Shown here: piece by piece, positions 26,222 through 35,524 of the stretch | Layout of the letters: each line of letters starts with the position of its first letter | Position numbering within the stretch: the first letter of the stretch is position 1 | Program-made: the position numbers and the translations under genes | Assembly (NCBI GenBank): GCA_900554815.1 | Contig: USIO01000011.1 | Span: 1 to 50,200 of the forward strand | Length of the DNA stretch: 50,200 nt | From: an uncultured Clostridium sp. | GTDB taxonomy: Bacteria; Bacillota; Clostridia; TANB77; CAG-508 | Direction of reading: 5' to 3' | Notes under the pieces: generated by a model | Told to the model about the DNA's origin: nothing | What the model saw: only the letters and a program-made list of their open reading frames with translations | Databases searched by the model: none

Positions 26222-27011
26222 TTAATTTTTCATATGTTTTGCTTTTGCCATTTGATTATTTTTTATAAATTCTTTTGTAAATTTATCATAACATTTCGAA
26301 CCTTTAGACCTTGGATCATATACTGTTATTGGCATACCATAGCTTGGTGCTTCACTTAATTTTACATTTCTTGGTATTACAGTTTTATATACTTTTTCTT
26401 CAAAATAACCTTTTACTTCCTTTACAACTTGATTTGAAAGATTAGTTCTTGCATCATACATTGTAAGTAAAGCCCCTTCTATTTCAAACTCTTTATTTAA
26501 ATGTTTTTTTACTAAATTAATTGTATTTATTAATTGACCGTAAGCCTTCTAATGCATAATATTCACATTGTATTGGTATCAAAACACTATTTGCTGCAGT
26601 AAAGGCATTTAATGTAATTAAACCTAAAGATGGTGGACAATCAATAATAATGTAATCATATTTATCTTTAATTTCATCTGTTTTTTCTTTTAATCTATAT
26701 TCCCTAGACATCATAGAAACAAGCTCTACTTCAGCTCCTGCAAGATTAATATTAGATGGGCAAATATATAAATTTTTAACACATGTTTCCTTTACAACTT
26801 TTTCAATAGATAAATCATTAATAATTACATCATAAATAGAAAATTCTACATCTTTTTCAATTCCTAGTCCACTAGTTGCATTTCCTTGAGGGTCAGCATC
26901 AATCATTAAGATTTTTTTACCTGTTTTAGCTAAGCAAGTACTTAAATTTACTGCTGTTGTAGTTTTTCCAACTCCACCTTTTTGGTTTGCAATTGCCACT
27001 ATTTTTCCCAA
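26222..27011 (-). CDS. parA: Chromosome partitioning ATPase ParA/Soj, read through a CGG +1 shift
   Basis: 262 aa when one C (26540) is skipped. N-terminal part: deviant Walker A KGGVGKTTTAVNL near residue 11, DADPQGNATSG, and DCPPSLGLITLNA. At the break relatives read CEYYALEGLGQL; here the frame-zero sequence is ALEGL-R-S-I-N and stops, whereas skipping the C gives ALEGL-GQLINTINLVKKHL and a continuous C-terminal half including IPRNVKLSEAPSYG. Start TTG 27011 follows GGAGATG. ParA acts with ParB in origin segregation and in Bacillus controls DnaA. Split halves would separate the ATP site from the rest. Confidence 0.93.
26537..26540 (-). other. CGG +1 frameshift site in parA
   Basis: Quadruplet CGGT after codon TTA; skipping the C gives Gly (GGT) of the conserved EGLGQL. 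Frame-zero TAA after 6 codons. Confidence 0.85.
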
Positions 27012-27101
27012 AATTTACATCTCCTCTTGAAACAAATTTTTGATATAAATATAATATCAAAAATATTTTAAATATGTCAATATAAAAAATAAATTTATTT
27101 T

Positions 27102-27821
27102 TTAAAGTGGATTTTTAATTGGCTTTCCATTGCTTCTTGGATATTGTTTTGGAGTAGAAATTTTTTTATCTACTAAAATAATATTTCTTTTAAAATTAGT
27201 ACTTGGTATAAAAAATTTTATTATTTTTTCTTTTTCTCCTCCCAATGTTGCAATTGCTTTTTGCGAATTTCTTATTTCATCTTCAGTATTACTACCTTTC
27301 ATAAAAATAGCTTTTCCACCCAATTTTACAAATGGTAACAAATATTCTGCTAATATATTCATATTTGCTACAGCTCTAGAAGTAGCTATATCAAACTTTT
27401 CTCTGTATTCTTCCATCTGTCCTGCTTCTTCTGCTCTGCAATGAATTGTTTTTATGTTTGTTAACTTTAATTTATCTATTACTTCATCTAAAAATTTAAT
27501 TCTCTTATTTAAAGAATCTAATAATAAAATATTAATGTCTTCTCTTATAATTTTTAAAGGAATCCCTGGAAATCCTGCACCAGTTCCAACATCTATGACT
27601 TTACTATTGGGTAGTATATAGGATTCTATTGTTAAACTATCTATAAAATGCTTTGTAATTATTTCTTCTGGCTCTACAATAGATGTTAAATTTATTTTTT
27701 TATTCCATTCTAATAGTAATTGCATATAAATATAAAATTTTTCTACTTTATCTTCTGAAAATGAAATATTTATTTGCATTAATTTTTGGATAATTTTTTT
27801 AGAAAATTCTATTTTATTCAT
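27102..27821 (-). CDS. rsmG: 16S rRNA (guanine527-N7)-methyltransferase
   Basis: 239 aa SAM methyltransferase. SAM-binding VIDVGTGAGFPGIPLKI near residue 75, conserved SRAVANMNILAEYLLPF and MKGSNTEDEI. Loss of the enzyme in other bacteria gives low-level streptomycin resistance. Its place between mnmG and parA is the classic Firmicutes arrangement. GGAGCC precedes ATG 27821. Confidence 0.96.
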   Translation of the reverse strand: MNKIEFSKKIIQKLMQINISFSEDKVEKFYIYMQLLLEWNKKINLTSIVEPEEIITKHFIDSLTIESYILPNSKVIDVGTGAGFPGIPLKIIREDINILLLDSLNKRIKFLDEVIDKLKLTNIKTIHCRAEEAGQMEEYREKFDIATSRAVANMNILAEYLLPFVKLGGKAIFMKGSNTEDEIRNSQKAIATLGGEKEKIIKFFIPSTNFKRNIILVDKKISTPKQYPRSNGKPIKNPL

Positions 27822-27859
27822 TTTGGCTCCTATATTTTATTATTTTTATGTTAAAATAT

Positions 27860-29740
27860 TTAATTTTTATTTTTTCTTTTACTTTGTTCTAAGTAAATTA
27901 AAAGTACTGATACATCTGCTGGAGAAACACCAGATATTCTAGATGCTTGTCCAATTGAGTTTGGTTTAAATTTATTCAATTTTTGTCTTGCTTCTAAAGA
28001 TAAACCTTTTAATTCATTATAATCAAGATTTAATGGAAGTAATTTTTTTTCTAGCTTTTTAAATCCTTCTACTTGTGTTTCTTGCATTTTAATATATCCT
28101 TCATATTTTAATTGTATTTCAACTTCCTCTTTTTCTTCTTTTGAAAGTTTTGGTCGATTTTTGTCAATTTCTGAAAGCTTTTCATAATTTAATTCTGTCC
28201 TTTTTAATAAATCTGATAACTTAATTCCAACTTGAATTGTAGAAGAACTATTTTTTTCCAAAAAATTATTTATTTTTTCTGTTGGTTTTACATTTGTATT
28301 TTTTAATCTTTTTATTTCTTGCTCTATATTTTCTCTTTTTTCTAAAAATTTTTTATATCTTTTTTCAGATATTAAACCAATCTTATATCCTATTGGAGTT
28401 AATCTTAAGTCAGCATTATCTTGTCTTAGTAAAAGCCTATATTCAGCTCGTGATGTCATCATCCTATATGGCTCATTTGTACTTTTAGTAACAATATCAT
28501 CAATTAAAACACCAATATATCCATCTGCTCTATCTAAAATTAAAGGCTCTTTTCCATCTAATTTTAAACTACTATTAATTCCAGCAATAATTCCTTGTGC
28601 TGCTGCTTCTTCATATCCTGATGTACCATTTATTTGTCCTGCAAAGAACATACCTTCTATCTTTTTACATTCAAGAGATAGTTTTAATTGTGATGGTTCT
28701 ATGCAATCATATTCTATAGCATAAGCAGGTCGTGTAAACTCTACATTTTCTAATCCAGGAATAGTTCTATACATAGCAATTTGAACATCTTCTGGTAAAG
28801 AAGAACTCATTCCTTGTACATACATTTCATCTGTATCTATTCCCATTGGCTCTATAAAAATTTGGTGCCTTGGCTTATCACTAAATCTAACTACTTTGTC
28901 TTCTATTGAAGGACAATATCTAGGTCCTGTACCTTCTATTTTTCCACTATACAATGGAGATCTATGTAAATTTTCTTTTATAATTTGATGTGTTTTTTCA
29001 TTTGTATACGTTAAGTAACATGGTAATTGTTCTATTGGGGCTAGTTTATTTTCAAAAGAAAAAGCTACAATATCTTTATCTCCTTCTTGTATTTCCATTT
29101 TAGAAAAATCTATACTATTTTTGTTTACTCTTGCTGGTGTACCTGTTTTGAATCTTAATAATTCAATTTTCAATTTTTTTAAACACTCTGATAATTTATT
29201 AGCAGGAAAAACTCCATCTGGACCACTTTCAAATGAATTTTCTCCAATAAATATTTTTCCTTTTAAATATGTCCCTGTTGCTAAAATAACAGATTTTACA
29301 TAATATCTTGCTCCAATATTTGTATCTACAAAACTTACTTTACCATTTTTAACACCAATATTAATAATTTCTGCTTGCTTTAAAAATAAGTTTTCTTGTT
29401 TTTCTAAAGTATGTTTCATTTCTCTTTGATATTTTTTTCTATCAGCTTGTGCTCTTAATGAATAAACAGCTGGACCTTTAGATGTATTTAACATTCTAGA
29501 TTGAATAAAACTCTTATCAATATTTTTTCCCATTTCTCCACCAAGTGCATCAATTTCTCTAACTAAATGTCCTTTTGAAGTCCCTCCAATATTAGGATTG
29601 CAAGGCATATTTGCTACAGCTTCCAAGCTAATGGAAAATACTAATGTTTTTTTTCCTAATCTTGCAGCAGCAAGAGCCGCCTCACATCCAGCATGTCCTG
29701 CACCAATAACTGCTATATCGTATTCTCCTGCATTATACAT
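27860..29740 (-). CDS. mnmG: tRNA uridine-5-carboxymethylaminomethyl modification enzyme MnmG
   Basis: 626 aa FAD enzyme that with MnmE modifies U34 of several tRNAs. FAD-binding GAGHAGCEAALAAARLG at the N terminus, CNPNIGGTSKGHLVREIDALGG, GYEEAAAQG and the C-terminal ISGVSPADVSVLLIYLE. I chose the ATG at 29740 because the first ATG of the frame (29749) touches the GGAG ribosome binding site. Directly follows mnmE and precedes rsmG. U34 modification affects frame maintenance in known bacteria. Confidence 0.96.
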   Translation of the reverse strand: MYNAGEYDIAVIGAGHAGCEAALAAARLGKKTLVFSISLEAVANMPCNPNIGGTSKGHLVREIDALGGEMGKNIDKSFIQSRMLNTSKGPAVYSLRAQADRKKYQREMKHTLEKQENLFLKQAEIINIGVKNGKVSFVDTNIGARYYVKSVILATGTYLKGKIFIGENSFESGPDGVFPANKLSECLKKLKIELLRFKTGTPARVNKNSIDFSKMEIQEGDKDIVAFSFENKLAPIEQLPCYLTYTNEKTHQIIKENLHRSPLYSGKIEGTGPRYCPSIEDKVVRFSDKPRHQIFIEPMGIDTDEMYVQGMSSSLPEDVQIAMYRTIPGLENVEFTRPAYAIEYDCIEPSQLKLSLECKKIEGMFFAGQINGTSGYEEAAAQGIIAGINSSLKLDGKEPLILDRADGYIGVLIDDIVTKSTNEPYRMMTSRAEYRLLLRQDNADLRLTPIGYKIGLISEKRYKKFLEKRENIEQEIKRLKNTNVKPTEKINNFLEKNSSSTIQVGIKLSDLLKRTELNYEKLSEIDKNRPKLSKEEKEEVEIQLKYEGYIKMQETQVEGFKKLEKKLLPLNLDYNELKGLSLEARQKLNKFKPNSIGQASRISGVSPADVSVLLIYLEQSKRKNKN

Positions 29741-29805
29741 TTTTTTCATCTCCTACCTGTTTTTCATGAAACAAAAAAAGCTGTTCTGTAAACATTTTGA
29801 CAATT

Positions 29806-31170
29806 TTATTTTCCCAAGCAAAATTTAGAAAAAATATCTTTAATAACATCATCTGTTACATTTTCACCTGTTATTTGTCCTAAACTTTCTAAGGCATTTG
29901 TTATTTCAATTGTTATAATGTCTATTGGCATTTTGTCATAAATTATATGTTCTGCCTTTTTACATTGCTCTTTTGCTTTATTAATTAAATTTTTATGTCT
30001 TATGTTAGTTACTAAATATTCAGAATTTGCATCAATTTGTTGTAATTGAAATAATTTTGAAATTTCATAATAAAGTTGTTCTATTCCTTCCCCATTTTTT
30101 GCTGAAATTTTTATAACTGGCATTTTAAGATTTATGTTTTCTAATAAATTATTTTTAAAATTTGGTAAATCAATTTTATTAATAACAATAATACTCTTTT
30201 TTTCTTTAGCAATTTCTAAAATTTGTTCATCCTCTTTTGATAATTTTTTTTCTCCATCTAAAATTGCAATTATCAAATCTGCTTGTTTTGCAATTTTTTT
30301 CGATTTTTCTATTCCTATTTGTTCAATTTTATCTTTTGATTCTCTTATTCCTGCAGTATCTATTATTTTTAAAGGAACACCATCTATTACAATTTCCTCT
30401 TCTATTAAATCTCTAGTTGTTCCTTCAATATTTGTTACAATTGCTCTATCTTCTTGTAAAATTGCATTTAATAAAGATGATTTTCCAACATTTGGTTTTC
30501 CTATAATAACAGTTTTTATTCCTTCTTTTAAAATTTTCCCATTTTCAAACGATTTTTCTAATTTTTCTAATTCTTCCGAAATTTGTTTTAACTCTTGTAA
30601 CATTTTTGTTTCTGTAACTTCTGGTACGTCATATTCAGGATAATCAATTGTTGCTTCAATATCTGATAATAAGGATATCATTTTTTTTCTAATATATTTA
30701 ATTTTTTGTGACATTCCACCTTCTAATTGATTAATTGCTGCATTTGCTTCCTTTTTGGTTTTTGCATTTATTATATCTATAACTGCTTCTGATTCGCAAA
30801 GATCTATTCTTCCATTTAAAAAAGCCCTTTTGGTAAATTCTCCAGGTTCTGCTAATTCGGCACCATTTTTTAAACAAAGTTCTAAAATTTCTTTTACAAT
30901 AGCTATTCCTCCATGTGAATTAATTTCACACATATTTTCTGTTGTATAACTTTTTGGTTCAACAAAATAAGAAACTAAAACTTCATCTATTACTTTTTTA
31001 GTTTCTGGATTTATAATTTTACCATATTTTATTTTATATCCTTGTATTGGAGAATTATTTTTTGGTTTGAAAATTTTTTCTAAAACAGAAAAAGACTCTT
31101 TTCCACTAATTCTAATAATTCCTATTCCTCCAATTCCTGGAGCTGTTGATATTGCTGCTATTGTAGACAT
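29806..31170 (-). CDS. mnmE: tRNA modification GTPase MnmE
   Basis: 454 aa. N-terminal folate-binding domain (TIAAISTAPGIGGIGIIRISG), central G domain inserted in a helical domain with GKPNVGKSSLLNAI, EGTTRDLIEEE, DTAGIRE and NKIDL, and the C-terminal CLGK that gives the catalytic Cys (CxGK). Partner of MnmG. I chose ATG 31170 (MSTIAAIS); the upstream in-frame GTG would include the AAAGGA site. Confidence 0.96.
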   Translation of the reverse strand: MSTIAAISTAPGIGGIGIIRISGKESFSVLEKIFKPKNNSPIQGYKIKYGKIINPETKKVIDEVLVSYFVEPKSYTTENMCEINSHGGIAIVKEILELCLKNGAELAEPGEFTKRAFLNGRIDLCESEAVIDIINAKTKKEANAAINQLEGGMSQKIKYIRKKMISLLSDIEATIDYPEYDVPEVTETKMLQELKQISEELEKLEKSFENGKILKEGIKTVIIGKPNVGKSSLLNAILQEDRAIVTNIEGTTRDLIEEEIVIDGVPLKIIDTAGIRESKDKIEQIGIEKSKKIAKQADLIIAILDGEKKLSKEDEQILEIAKEKKSIIVINKIDLPNFKNNLLENINLKMPVIKISAKNGEGIEQLYYEISKLFQLQQIDANSEYLVTNIRHKNLINKAKEQCKKAEHIIYDKMPIDIITIEITNALESLGQITGENVTDDVIKDIFSKFCLGK

Positions 31171-31259
31171 CTTTTTTCCTTTCACTTTTAAAATTATTTT
31201 TATATTATACCATAACTACTTTTTATTTTCAATATTTTATGTAGACTTGTAATAGTTCT

Positions 31260-31289
31260 AAAAAAAAGATTGAAAATCAATCTTTTTTT
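31260..31289 (-). terminator. Terminator at the end of khpB
   Basis: Stem AAAAAAAGATTG/CAATCTTTTTTT with a 5-nt loop. The khpB stop (TGA) lies inside the hairpin, separating rpmH-to-khpB from mnmE. Confidence 0.85.
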
Positions 31290-31999
31290 AATGTAACAAC
31301 AACTTTTCTATAAGGTTCGTTTCCTGTACTATAAGTTTTTACATACTTATTATTTTGTAGTTTTCCATGTATTATTTTTCTTTCATAAGATGTCATTGGT
31401 TCTAATGTTACATTCTTTTTATTTTTGTAAACAGTTTTTGCTATTTTCTCTGCTAATTCCTCTAATGATTTAACCCTTTTTTCTCTATAATTTTCAATAT
31501 CTAAAACAATTTTTATTTTTTCTATGGATACTCTAGACGCAATAGAAGAAAGAATAGTTTGCATAGCATTTAAAGTTTCTCCTCTATATCCAATTAAAAA
31601 ATTTAAATTTTCTCCATTAATAGAAATATAAATATAATCATCTCTTACTTCTATTTTTTTATCTACCTGTATATTTAATTTATAAAAAAATTCATTTAAA
31701 AATTCATCTAATTTTGCTATTACCTTTTTTATCTCTTTATTTTGAATATTTATATGTTTTTCTTCATTTTTATTTACTAATTTAGCAGCATTTTTTTCTT
31801 CTAACTTTCTTTTTATTTCATCTTTTAATGTTAATTCTACTTTTACAATTCTTGGTGTTAAAATACTAAAAAAACTTCGTTTTTCTTCATTTTCTAATAC
31901 TTTTATTTCTACCATATCTTTACTTACTTTTAGAATTGCTAATCCTTTTTCAATTGCTTCATTTGTTGTTTTTCCTTCCGCAATAACACTATTTTGCAT
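31277..31999 (-). CDS. khpB: RNA-binding protein KhpB (Jag/EloR)
   Basis: 240 aa with the three Jag parts in order: Jag_N (AEGKTTNEAIEKGLAILKV), a KH domain (INGENLNFLIGYRGETLNAMQ) and an R3H domain (LEPMTSYERKIIHGKLQNNK). It binds RNA and influences cell elongation in related bacteria. It begins 1 bp after the yidC stop, so translation is coupled; AAGGGGG precedes ATG 31999. Stop codon is TGA. Confidence 0.94.
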   Translation of the reverse strand: MQNSVIAEGKTTNEAIEKGLAILKVSKDMVEIKVLENEEKRSFFSILTPRIVKVELTLKDEIKRKLEEKNAAKLVNKNEEKHINIQNKEIKKVIAKLDEFLNEFFYKLNIQVDKKIEVRDDYIYISINGENLNFLIGYRGETLNAMQTILSSIASRVSIEKIKIVLDIENYREKRVKSLEELAEKIAKTVYKNKKNVTLEPMTSYERKIIHGKLQNNKYVKTYSTGNEPYRKVVVTLKKD

Positions 32000-32000
32000 T

Positions 32001-32870
32001 TTATTTTTCCCCCTTAGCTTCTAAAAATTTATTTAATATTAATCTTTCAATTATCATTAGAATATTATTTACTAGCCAATATAATGCTAATCCTAGAGGT
32101 GCAATTAATGCTATAGATATAGACATAATTGGCATAAACCACATCATTGTTTTATTAGCATTTGCCACAGCATCCATCTCTGAAGGTTCTTTGTTTTCTT
32201 CTTTTTTATTTTGAGAAATATTAGATGTCATTTTAATTGAAATAAAAGAAGATATTACATATAATATTGGAATAATAAATACAGTTGGGTTAGACATGTT
32301 TTGTGTTGGAACATTACTTAAATCCAATCCTAAAAAATCCATATTAATATATAATTTTTCATATTCCTCTTTTTGTGTTTCATCTAAATTATTATCATTT
32401 ATCTTAGAAGAAATTTCTTTAAGAACTGCAATTTCTGGATAAGCCATATTTTTTTGGTTTTCTGGCAAATCTTCTTTTATTTGATTTACATATTTTTCAA
32501 TTAATTCTGGTTCTACTTTTTTCATATGAGTTAATGGACTTCTTACCAAGAAAAACATAGATAGTAATAATATAATTTGAACTATTGCACTTAAACAACC
32601 ACTAAATGGACTCATATTTTCTCTTTTGTATAAATCCATTACTTCTAAGTTGATTTTTTCTTGATTTCCTTTATACTTATCTTGTATAGTTTTAACTTCT
32701 TCTTGTATTTTAGTAGATTTTTTTAATGTTTTTTGTTGCTTAATAGAAATTGGTAATAATATAATTTTTAAAATAATAGAAAATAATATAATAGCAAATC
32801 CATAATTTTTTAATAGTTCATATAATAAATTTAATATATATCCAAATATATTAGCAAAAAATTCAATCAT
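32001..32870 (-). CDS. yidC: Membrane protein insertase YidC
   Basis: 289 aa of the Oxa1/YidC family. An N-terminal membrane segment, then the conserved FAIILFSIILKIILLPISIKQQ with the positively charged groove residue region, FSGCLSAIVQIILL, and three further membrane helices ending ALYWLVNNILMIIER. No lipobox is visible. The loop between helices contains a long charged stretch. Ribosome binding site GGAGG before ATG 32870. Confidence 0.94.
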   Translation of the reverse strand: MIEFFANIFGYILNLLYELLKNYGFAIILFSIILKIILLPISIKQQKTLKKSTKIQEEVKTIQDKYKGNQEKINLEVMDLYKRENMSPFSGCLSAIVQIILLLSMFFLVRSPLTHMKKVEPELIEKYVNQIKEDLPENQKNMAYPEIAVLKEISSKINDNNLDETQKEEYEKLYINMDFLGLDLSNVPTQNMSNPTVFIIPILYVISSFISIKMTSNISQNKKEENKEPSEMDAVANANKTMMWFMPIMSISIALIAPLGLALYWLVNNILMIIERLILNKFLEAKGEK

Positions 32871-32926
32871 AAGTCCTCCATATCTATATTATAAAAATAT
32901 TAATTTTATAATATATAATTAATTAT

Positions 32927-33145
32927 TTATTTTAATGGATCATAACCACCTTTTGAAAAAGGATTACATTTTAATATTCTAACAAAACCAAGTTTTATAC
33001 CTTTAAAAACACCATATTTTAATATTGCCTGTTTAGCATATTCTGAACAAGTTGGATAATATTTGCAATTAATTCCTAAAAAATGAAATATTGGAGAAAT
33101 AAATTTTTGAAAAAAAATAATTAAAACAATTAAAATTTTTTTCAT
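32927..33145 (-). CDS. yidD: Membrane protein insertion efficiency factor YidD
   Basis: 72 aa. The short family is recognised by FQKFISPIFHFLGINCKYYPTCSEYAKQAI and the ending CNPFSKGGYDPL, with the conserved Cys and Pro-Thr-Cys-Ser. The start codon overlaps the rnpA stop by 4 bp, a sign of translational coupling. Confidence 0.95.
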   Translation of the reverse strand: MKKILIVLIIFFQKFISPIFHFLGINCKYYPTCSEYAKQAILKYGVFKGIKLGFVRILKCNPFSKGGYDPLK

Positions 33146-33474
33146 TTTTTTATTAAATCTGCCTTTTTTAATATTTTATCAATTTCTTCGTTTATATTCC
33201 AAAAAGAAATATCCTTTTTTTCATTATTCTTTTTCCATAAAAATACAATACTATAATTTTCTTTAATTTTTTCTTCTTTTTTTCTATAAGATTCTCTAAT
33301 TAATCTTTTTATTTTATTTCTCCAGACTGCATTACCTGTTTTTTTACTAATAGCAATACCAATTTTATTTTTTTGATTATTTTTTAAAACATAAATGCAA
33401 ATATATTTTCCTGAATAGAATTTTCCTCTATCCATAACAATTTTAAACTCATAATTTCTTTTTAATGTTTCCAT
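33142..33474 (-). CDS. rnpA: Ribonuclease P protein component
   Basis: 110 aa basic protein that binds RNase P RNA for 5' processing of tRNAs. Family box RNKIKRLIRESYR near residue 55 and the N-terminal LKRNYEFKIVMDRGK. ATG 33474 is preferred over an in-frame GTG three codons earlier because known RnpA proteins start just before this block. Downstream of rpmH behind a hairpin; overlaps yidD. Confidence 0.93.
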   Translation of the reverse strand: METLKRNYEFKIVMDRGKFYSGKYICIYVLKNNQKNKIGIAISKKTGNAVWRNKIKRLIRESYRKKEEKIKENYSIVFLWKKNNEKKDISFWNINEEIDKILKKADLIKK

Positions 33475-33493
33475 TCTTTTCACTCATTTATCT

Positions 33494-33524
33494 CAAAAAG
33501 ACCACATTTTTAGTGTGGTCTTTC
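33494..33524 (-). terminator. Hairpin between rpmH and rnpA
   Basis: Perfect 10-bp stem AAAGACCACA/TGTGGTCTTT with a 7-nt loop and T-run on the minus strand. Lying inside the rpmH-rnpA operon, it probably terminates only part of the transcripts, giving more L34 than RnpA. Confidence 0.8.
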
Positions 33525-33527
33525 ATT

Positions 33528-33662
33528 TTAAGCACTTAATTTTTTTCTACCTTTCTCACGTCTAGATTTCAAAACTTTTCTTCCTGCTTTTGTTTTCATT
33601 CTTTTCATAAAACCATGTTCTTTTTGTTCCTGTCTTTTTTTTGGTTGATATGTTCTTTTCAT
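33528..33662 (-). CDS. rpmH: 50S ribosomal protein L34
   Basis: 44 aa, basic; start MKRTYQPKKRQEQKEHGF and the conserved segment FMKRMKTKAGRKVL then RREKGRKKLSA. GGAGGTG precedes ATG 33662. First gene of the leftward operon, divergent from dnaA as in nearly all Firmicutes. Too short for standard ORF length limits. Confidence 0.97.
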   Translation of the reverse strand: MKRTYQPKKRQEQKEHGFMKRMKTKAGRKVLKSRREKGRKKLSA

Positions 33663-33784
33663 TTTGCACCTCCTAATGTATTTTTACTATTAAGAAATTT
33701 ATAAAATTGATTTTTAACTTTAAATCAATTAATTTATTTTTATAAATTAAATTTTAACTATAAATTACTTTCATAAGTATAAAG

Positions 33785-33814
33785 ATTATACTATAATACT
33801 TATTCAAATGTCAA
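33785..33814 (-). promoter_or_regulatory. Promoter of the rpmH-rnpA operon
   Basis: Minus-strand TTGACA (33809-33814), 18-bp spacer, TATAAT (33785-33790): perfect consensus boxes about 120 bp upstream of rpmH. Confidence 0.75.
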
Positions 33815-33893
33815 TATATTTTCTAAATATTACGCTGGTTCATTAAAATTTTATTAAAAAAAATTTTTAATTTTAATATTTTTTTATTTTCTA

Positions 33894-33923
33894 TTGACTT
33901 ATCATTTTGTTTTTTGATATTAT
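33894..33923 (+). promoter_or_regulatory. Probable promoter of dnaA
   Basis: TTGACT (33894-33899), 18-bp spacer, TATTAT (33918-33923). The predicted leader holds the DnaA boxes at 33973-34034, consistent with autoregulation by DnaA. Confidence 0.6.
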
Positions 33924-33972
33924 ATGAAAATAGTAGGGAAATAAGGCTTTTCAGAAATTTATTATTACTATA

Positions 33973-34034
33973 TGTGGATAACTTTTACTTAAAAATAAAG
34001 TGTTATCAACAATTGTGGATAAGTTTGTGGATAA
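33973..34034. other. oriC: oriC, upstream DnaA-box cluster
   Basis: Three perfect DnaA boxes TGTGGATAA (33973-33981, 34014-34022, 34026-34034) and one near-match TTATCAACA (34003-34011) between rpmH and dnaA. With the cluster after dnaA this makes a bipartite origin as in Bacillus. Confidence 0.9.
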
Positions 34035-34070
34035 GTTTATAATATTTTTTAGGAAGGACTGGAAAACAAA

Positions 34071-35408
34071 ATGCAATTAAATCTAGATGAACTTTTAAAT
34101 AAAGCAAAAGAATTATTAAAAGAAGAAACAACAGAAATTTCTTATCAAACATGGTTTAAATCTTTAGAAATAGATAGTATGCATGAAAATTCTATTGTTC
34201 TTGTTGCTGATTCTATTTTTCAAAAAGAACTTTTAGAATCAAAATTTCAAGATTTAGTTGTAAATACTTTTAATTTTTTAACTAATAAGAATTGTTCTAT
34301 TACCATCATTTTAAAAGAAGATAAAACTTCTCCAGATATAGTAAAAAATGTAAAATCAAAAGAAATTTCTCTTGGTTATTCTAATTCAACTTTAAATTCA
34401 AATTATACATTTGATACATTTGTTGTAGGAAACAACAATAGTTTTGCACATGCAGCTGCTTTAGCTGTTGCAGAAGCACCTGGTTCTTCTTATAATCCAT
34501 TATTTTTATATGGAGGAGTAGGTTTAGGAAAAACACATTTAATGCACGCTATTGGAAATGAAATTTTACGTTCTAACAAATCTTCAAAAGTTTTATATGT
34601 TACTTCTGAAAGATTTACAAATGAATTTATTGATGCAATAAAAAATAATAAAATGGAAAACTTTAGAAATAAATATCGTACTATAGACGTTTTATTAATT
34701 GATGATATACAATTTATAGTAGGAAAAGAAAGAATTCAAGAAGAATTTTTCCATACCTTTAATACACTATATGAATCAAAAAAACAAATAATTTTATCAA
34801 GTGATAAGCCTCCTAGAGATATTCAATTACTAGAAGATAGATTAAAGTCGCGTTTTGAATGGGGTCTAATTGTAGATATTTCTTTACCAGATTATGAAAC
34901 ACGTTTTGCTATTCTCAGAAAAAAAGCAGAAGCAGAACATATTATTATAGATGACGAAATTTTATCTAATATTGCCATGAGAATAGATACTAATGTTAGA
35001 GAATTAGAAGGAGTTTTAAATAAGTTAATTGCATATTCTTCTTTAACTCATAGTCCTATAACAATGGAATCTGCTGAAAAACATATTAATGAAGTAGTGT
35101 TAAAAAAAGAAAAAGTTATTTCATCTGATTATATTCAGGAAATAGTTGCTAAATATTTTAATATAGATAAAAAAGAATTAAAAAATTCTAAACGTTCTAA
35201 TGACATTGCTTTTCCAAGACAAATAGCTATGTATTTATGTAGGGACATTTCAGCTATGTCTTTTCCTCAAATAGGAAACGATTTTGGAAAAAGAGATCAT
35301 ACTACAGTTATGCATGCTTACACTAAAATTGAAAAAAAAATAAAAGAAAATCCAAATACCAAATTAATTGTGGAAAGTGTGAAAAAAATTATTTTAGACA
35401 GTAACTAG
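34071..35408 (+). CDS. dnaA: Chromosomal replication initiator DnaA
   Basis: 445 aa, full length. Domain I at the N terminus (ISYQTWFKSL), AAA+ domain III with Walker A YGGVGLGKTHLMHAIGN and Walker B LLIDDIQFI, and domain IV with the DNA-binding signature FGKRDHTTVMHAYTKIE. Binds the boxes on both sides of its own gene and melts oriC. GGAAGGA upstream of ATG 34071. Intact; no in-frame CGG. Confidence 0.98.
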   Translation: MQLNLDELLNKAKELLKEETTEISYQTWFKSLEIDSMHENSIVLVADSIFQKELLESKFQDLVVNTFNFLTNKNCSITIILKEDKTSPDIVKNVKSKEISLGYSNSTLNSNYTFDTFVVGNNNSFAHAAALAVAEAPGSSYNPLFLYGGVGLGKTHLMHAIGNEILRSNKSSKVLYVTSERFTNEFIDAIKNNKMENFRNKYRTIDVLLIDDIQFIVGKERIQEEFFHTFNTLYESKKQIILSSDKPPRDIQLLEDRLKSRFEWGLIVDISLPDYETRFAILRKKAEAEHIIIDDEILSNIAMRIDTNVRELEGVLNKLIAYSSLTHSPITMESAEKHINEVVLKKEKVISSDYIQEIVAKYFNIDKKELKNSKRSNDIAFPRQIAMYLCRDISAMSFPQIGNDFGKRDHTTVMHAYTKIEKKIKENPNTKLIVESVKKIILDSN

Positions 35409-35524
35409 TTACTATATAAATATTTTTTAGATTTTTTTAAAAATTTTGTTTTATAGAACATATTTTTTAAAAAAAGTTTGTATCAACTCTTACGGAAGAA
35501 CCGCATTAGTTGTCAACAATAGCT

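Noticed and set aside
29758..29773. parS-like site between mnmG and mnmE
   Set aside because: It matches the Bacillus consensus at about 13 of 16 positions but is not palindromic; in such A/T-rich DNA this is weak, and no better site was seen.
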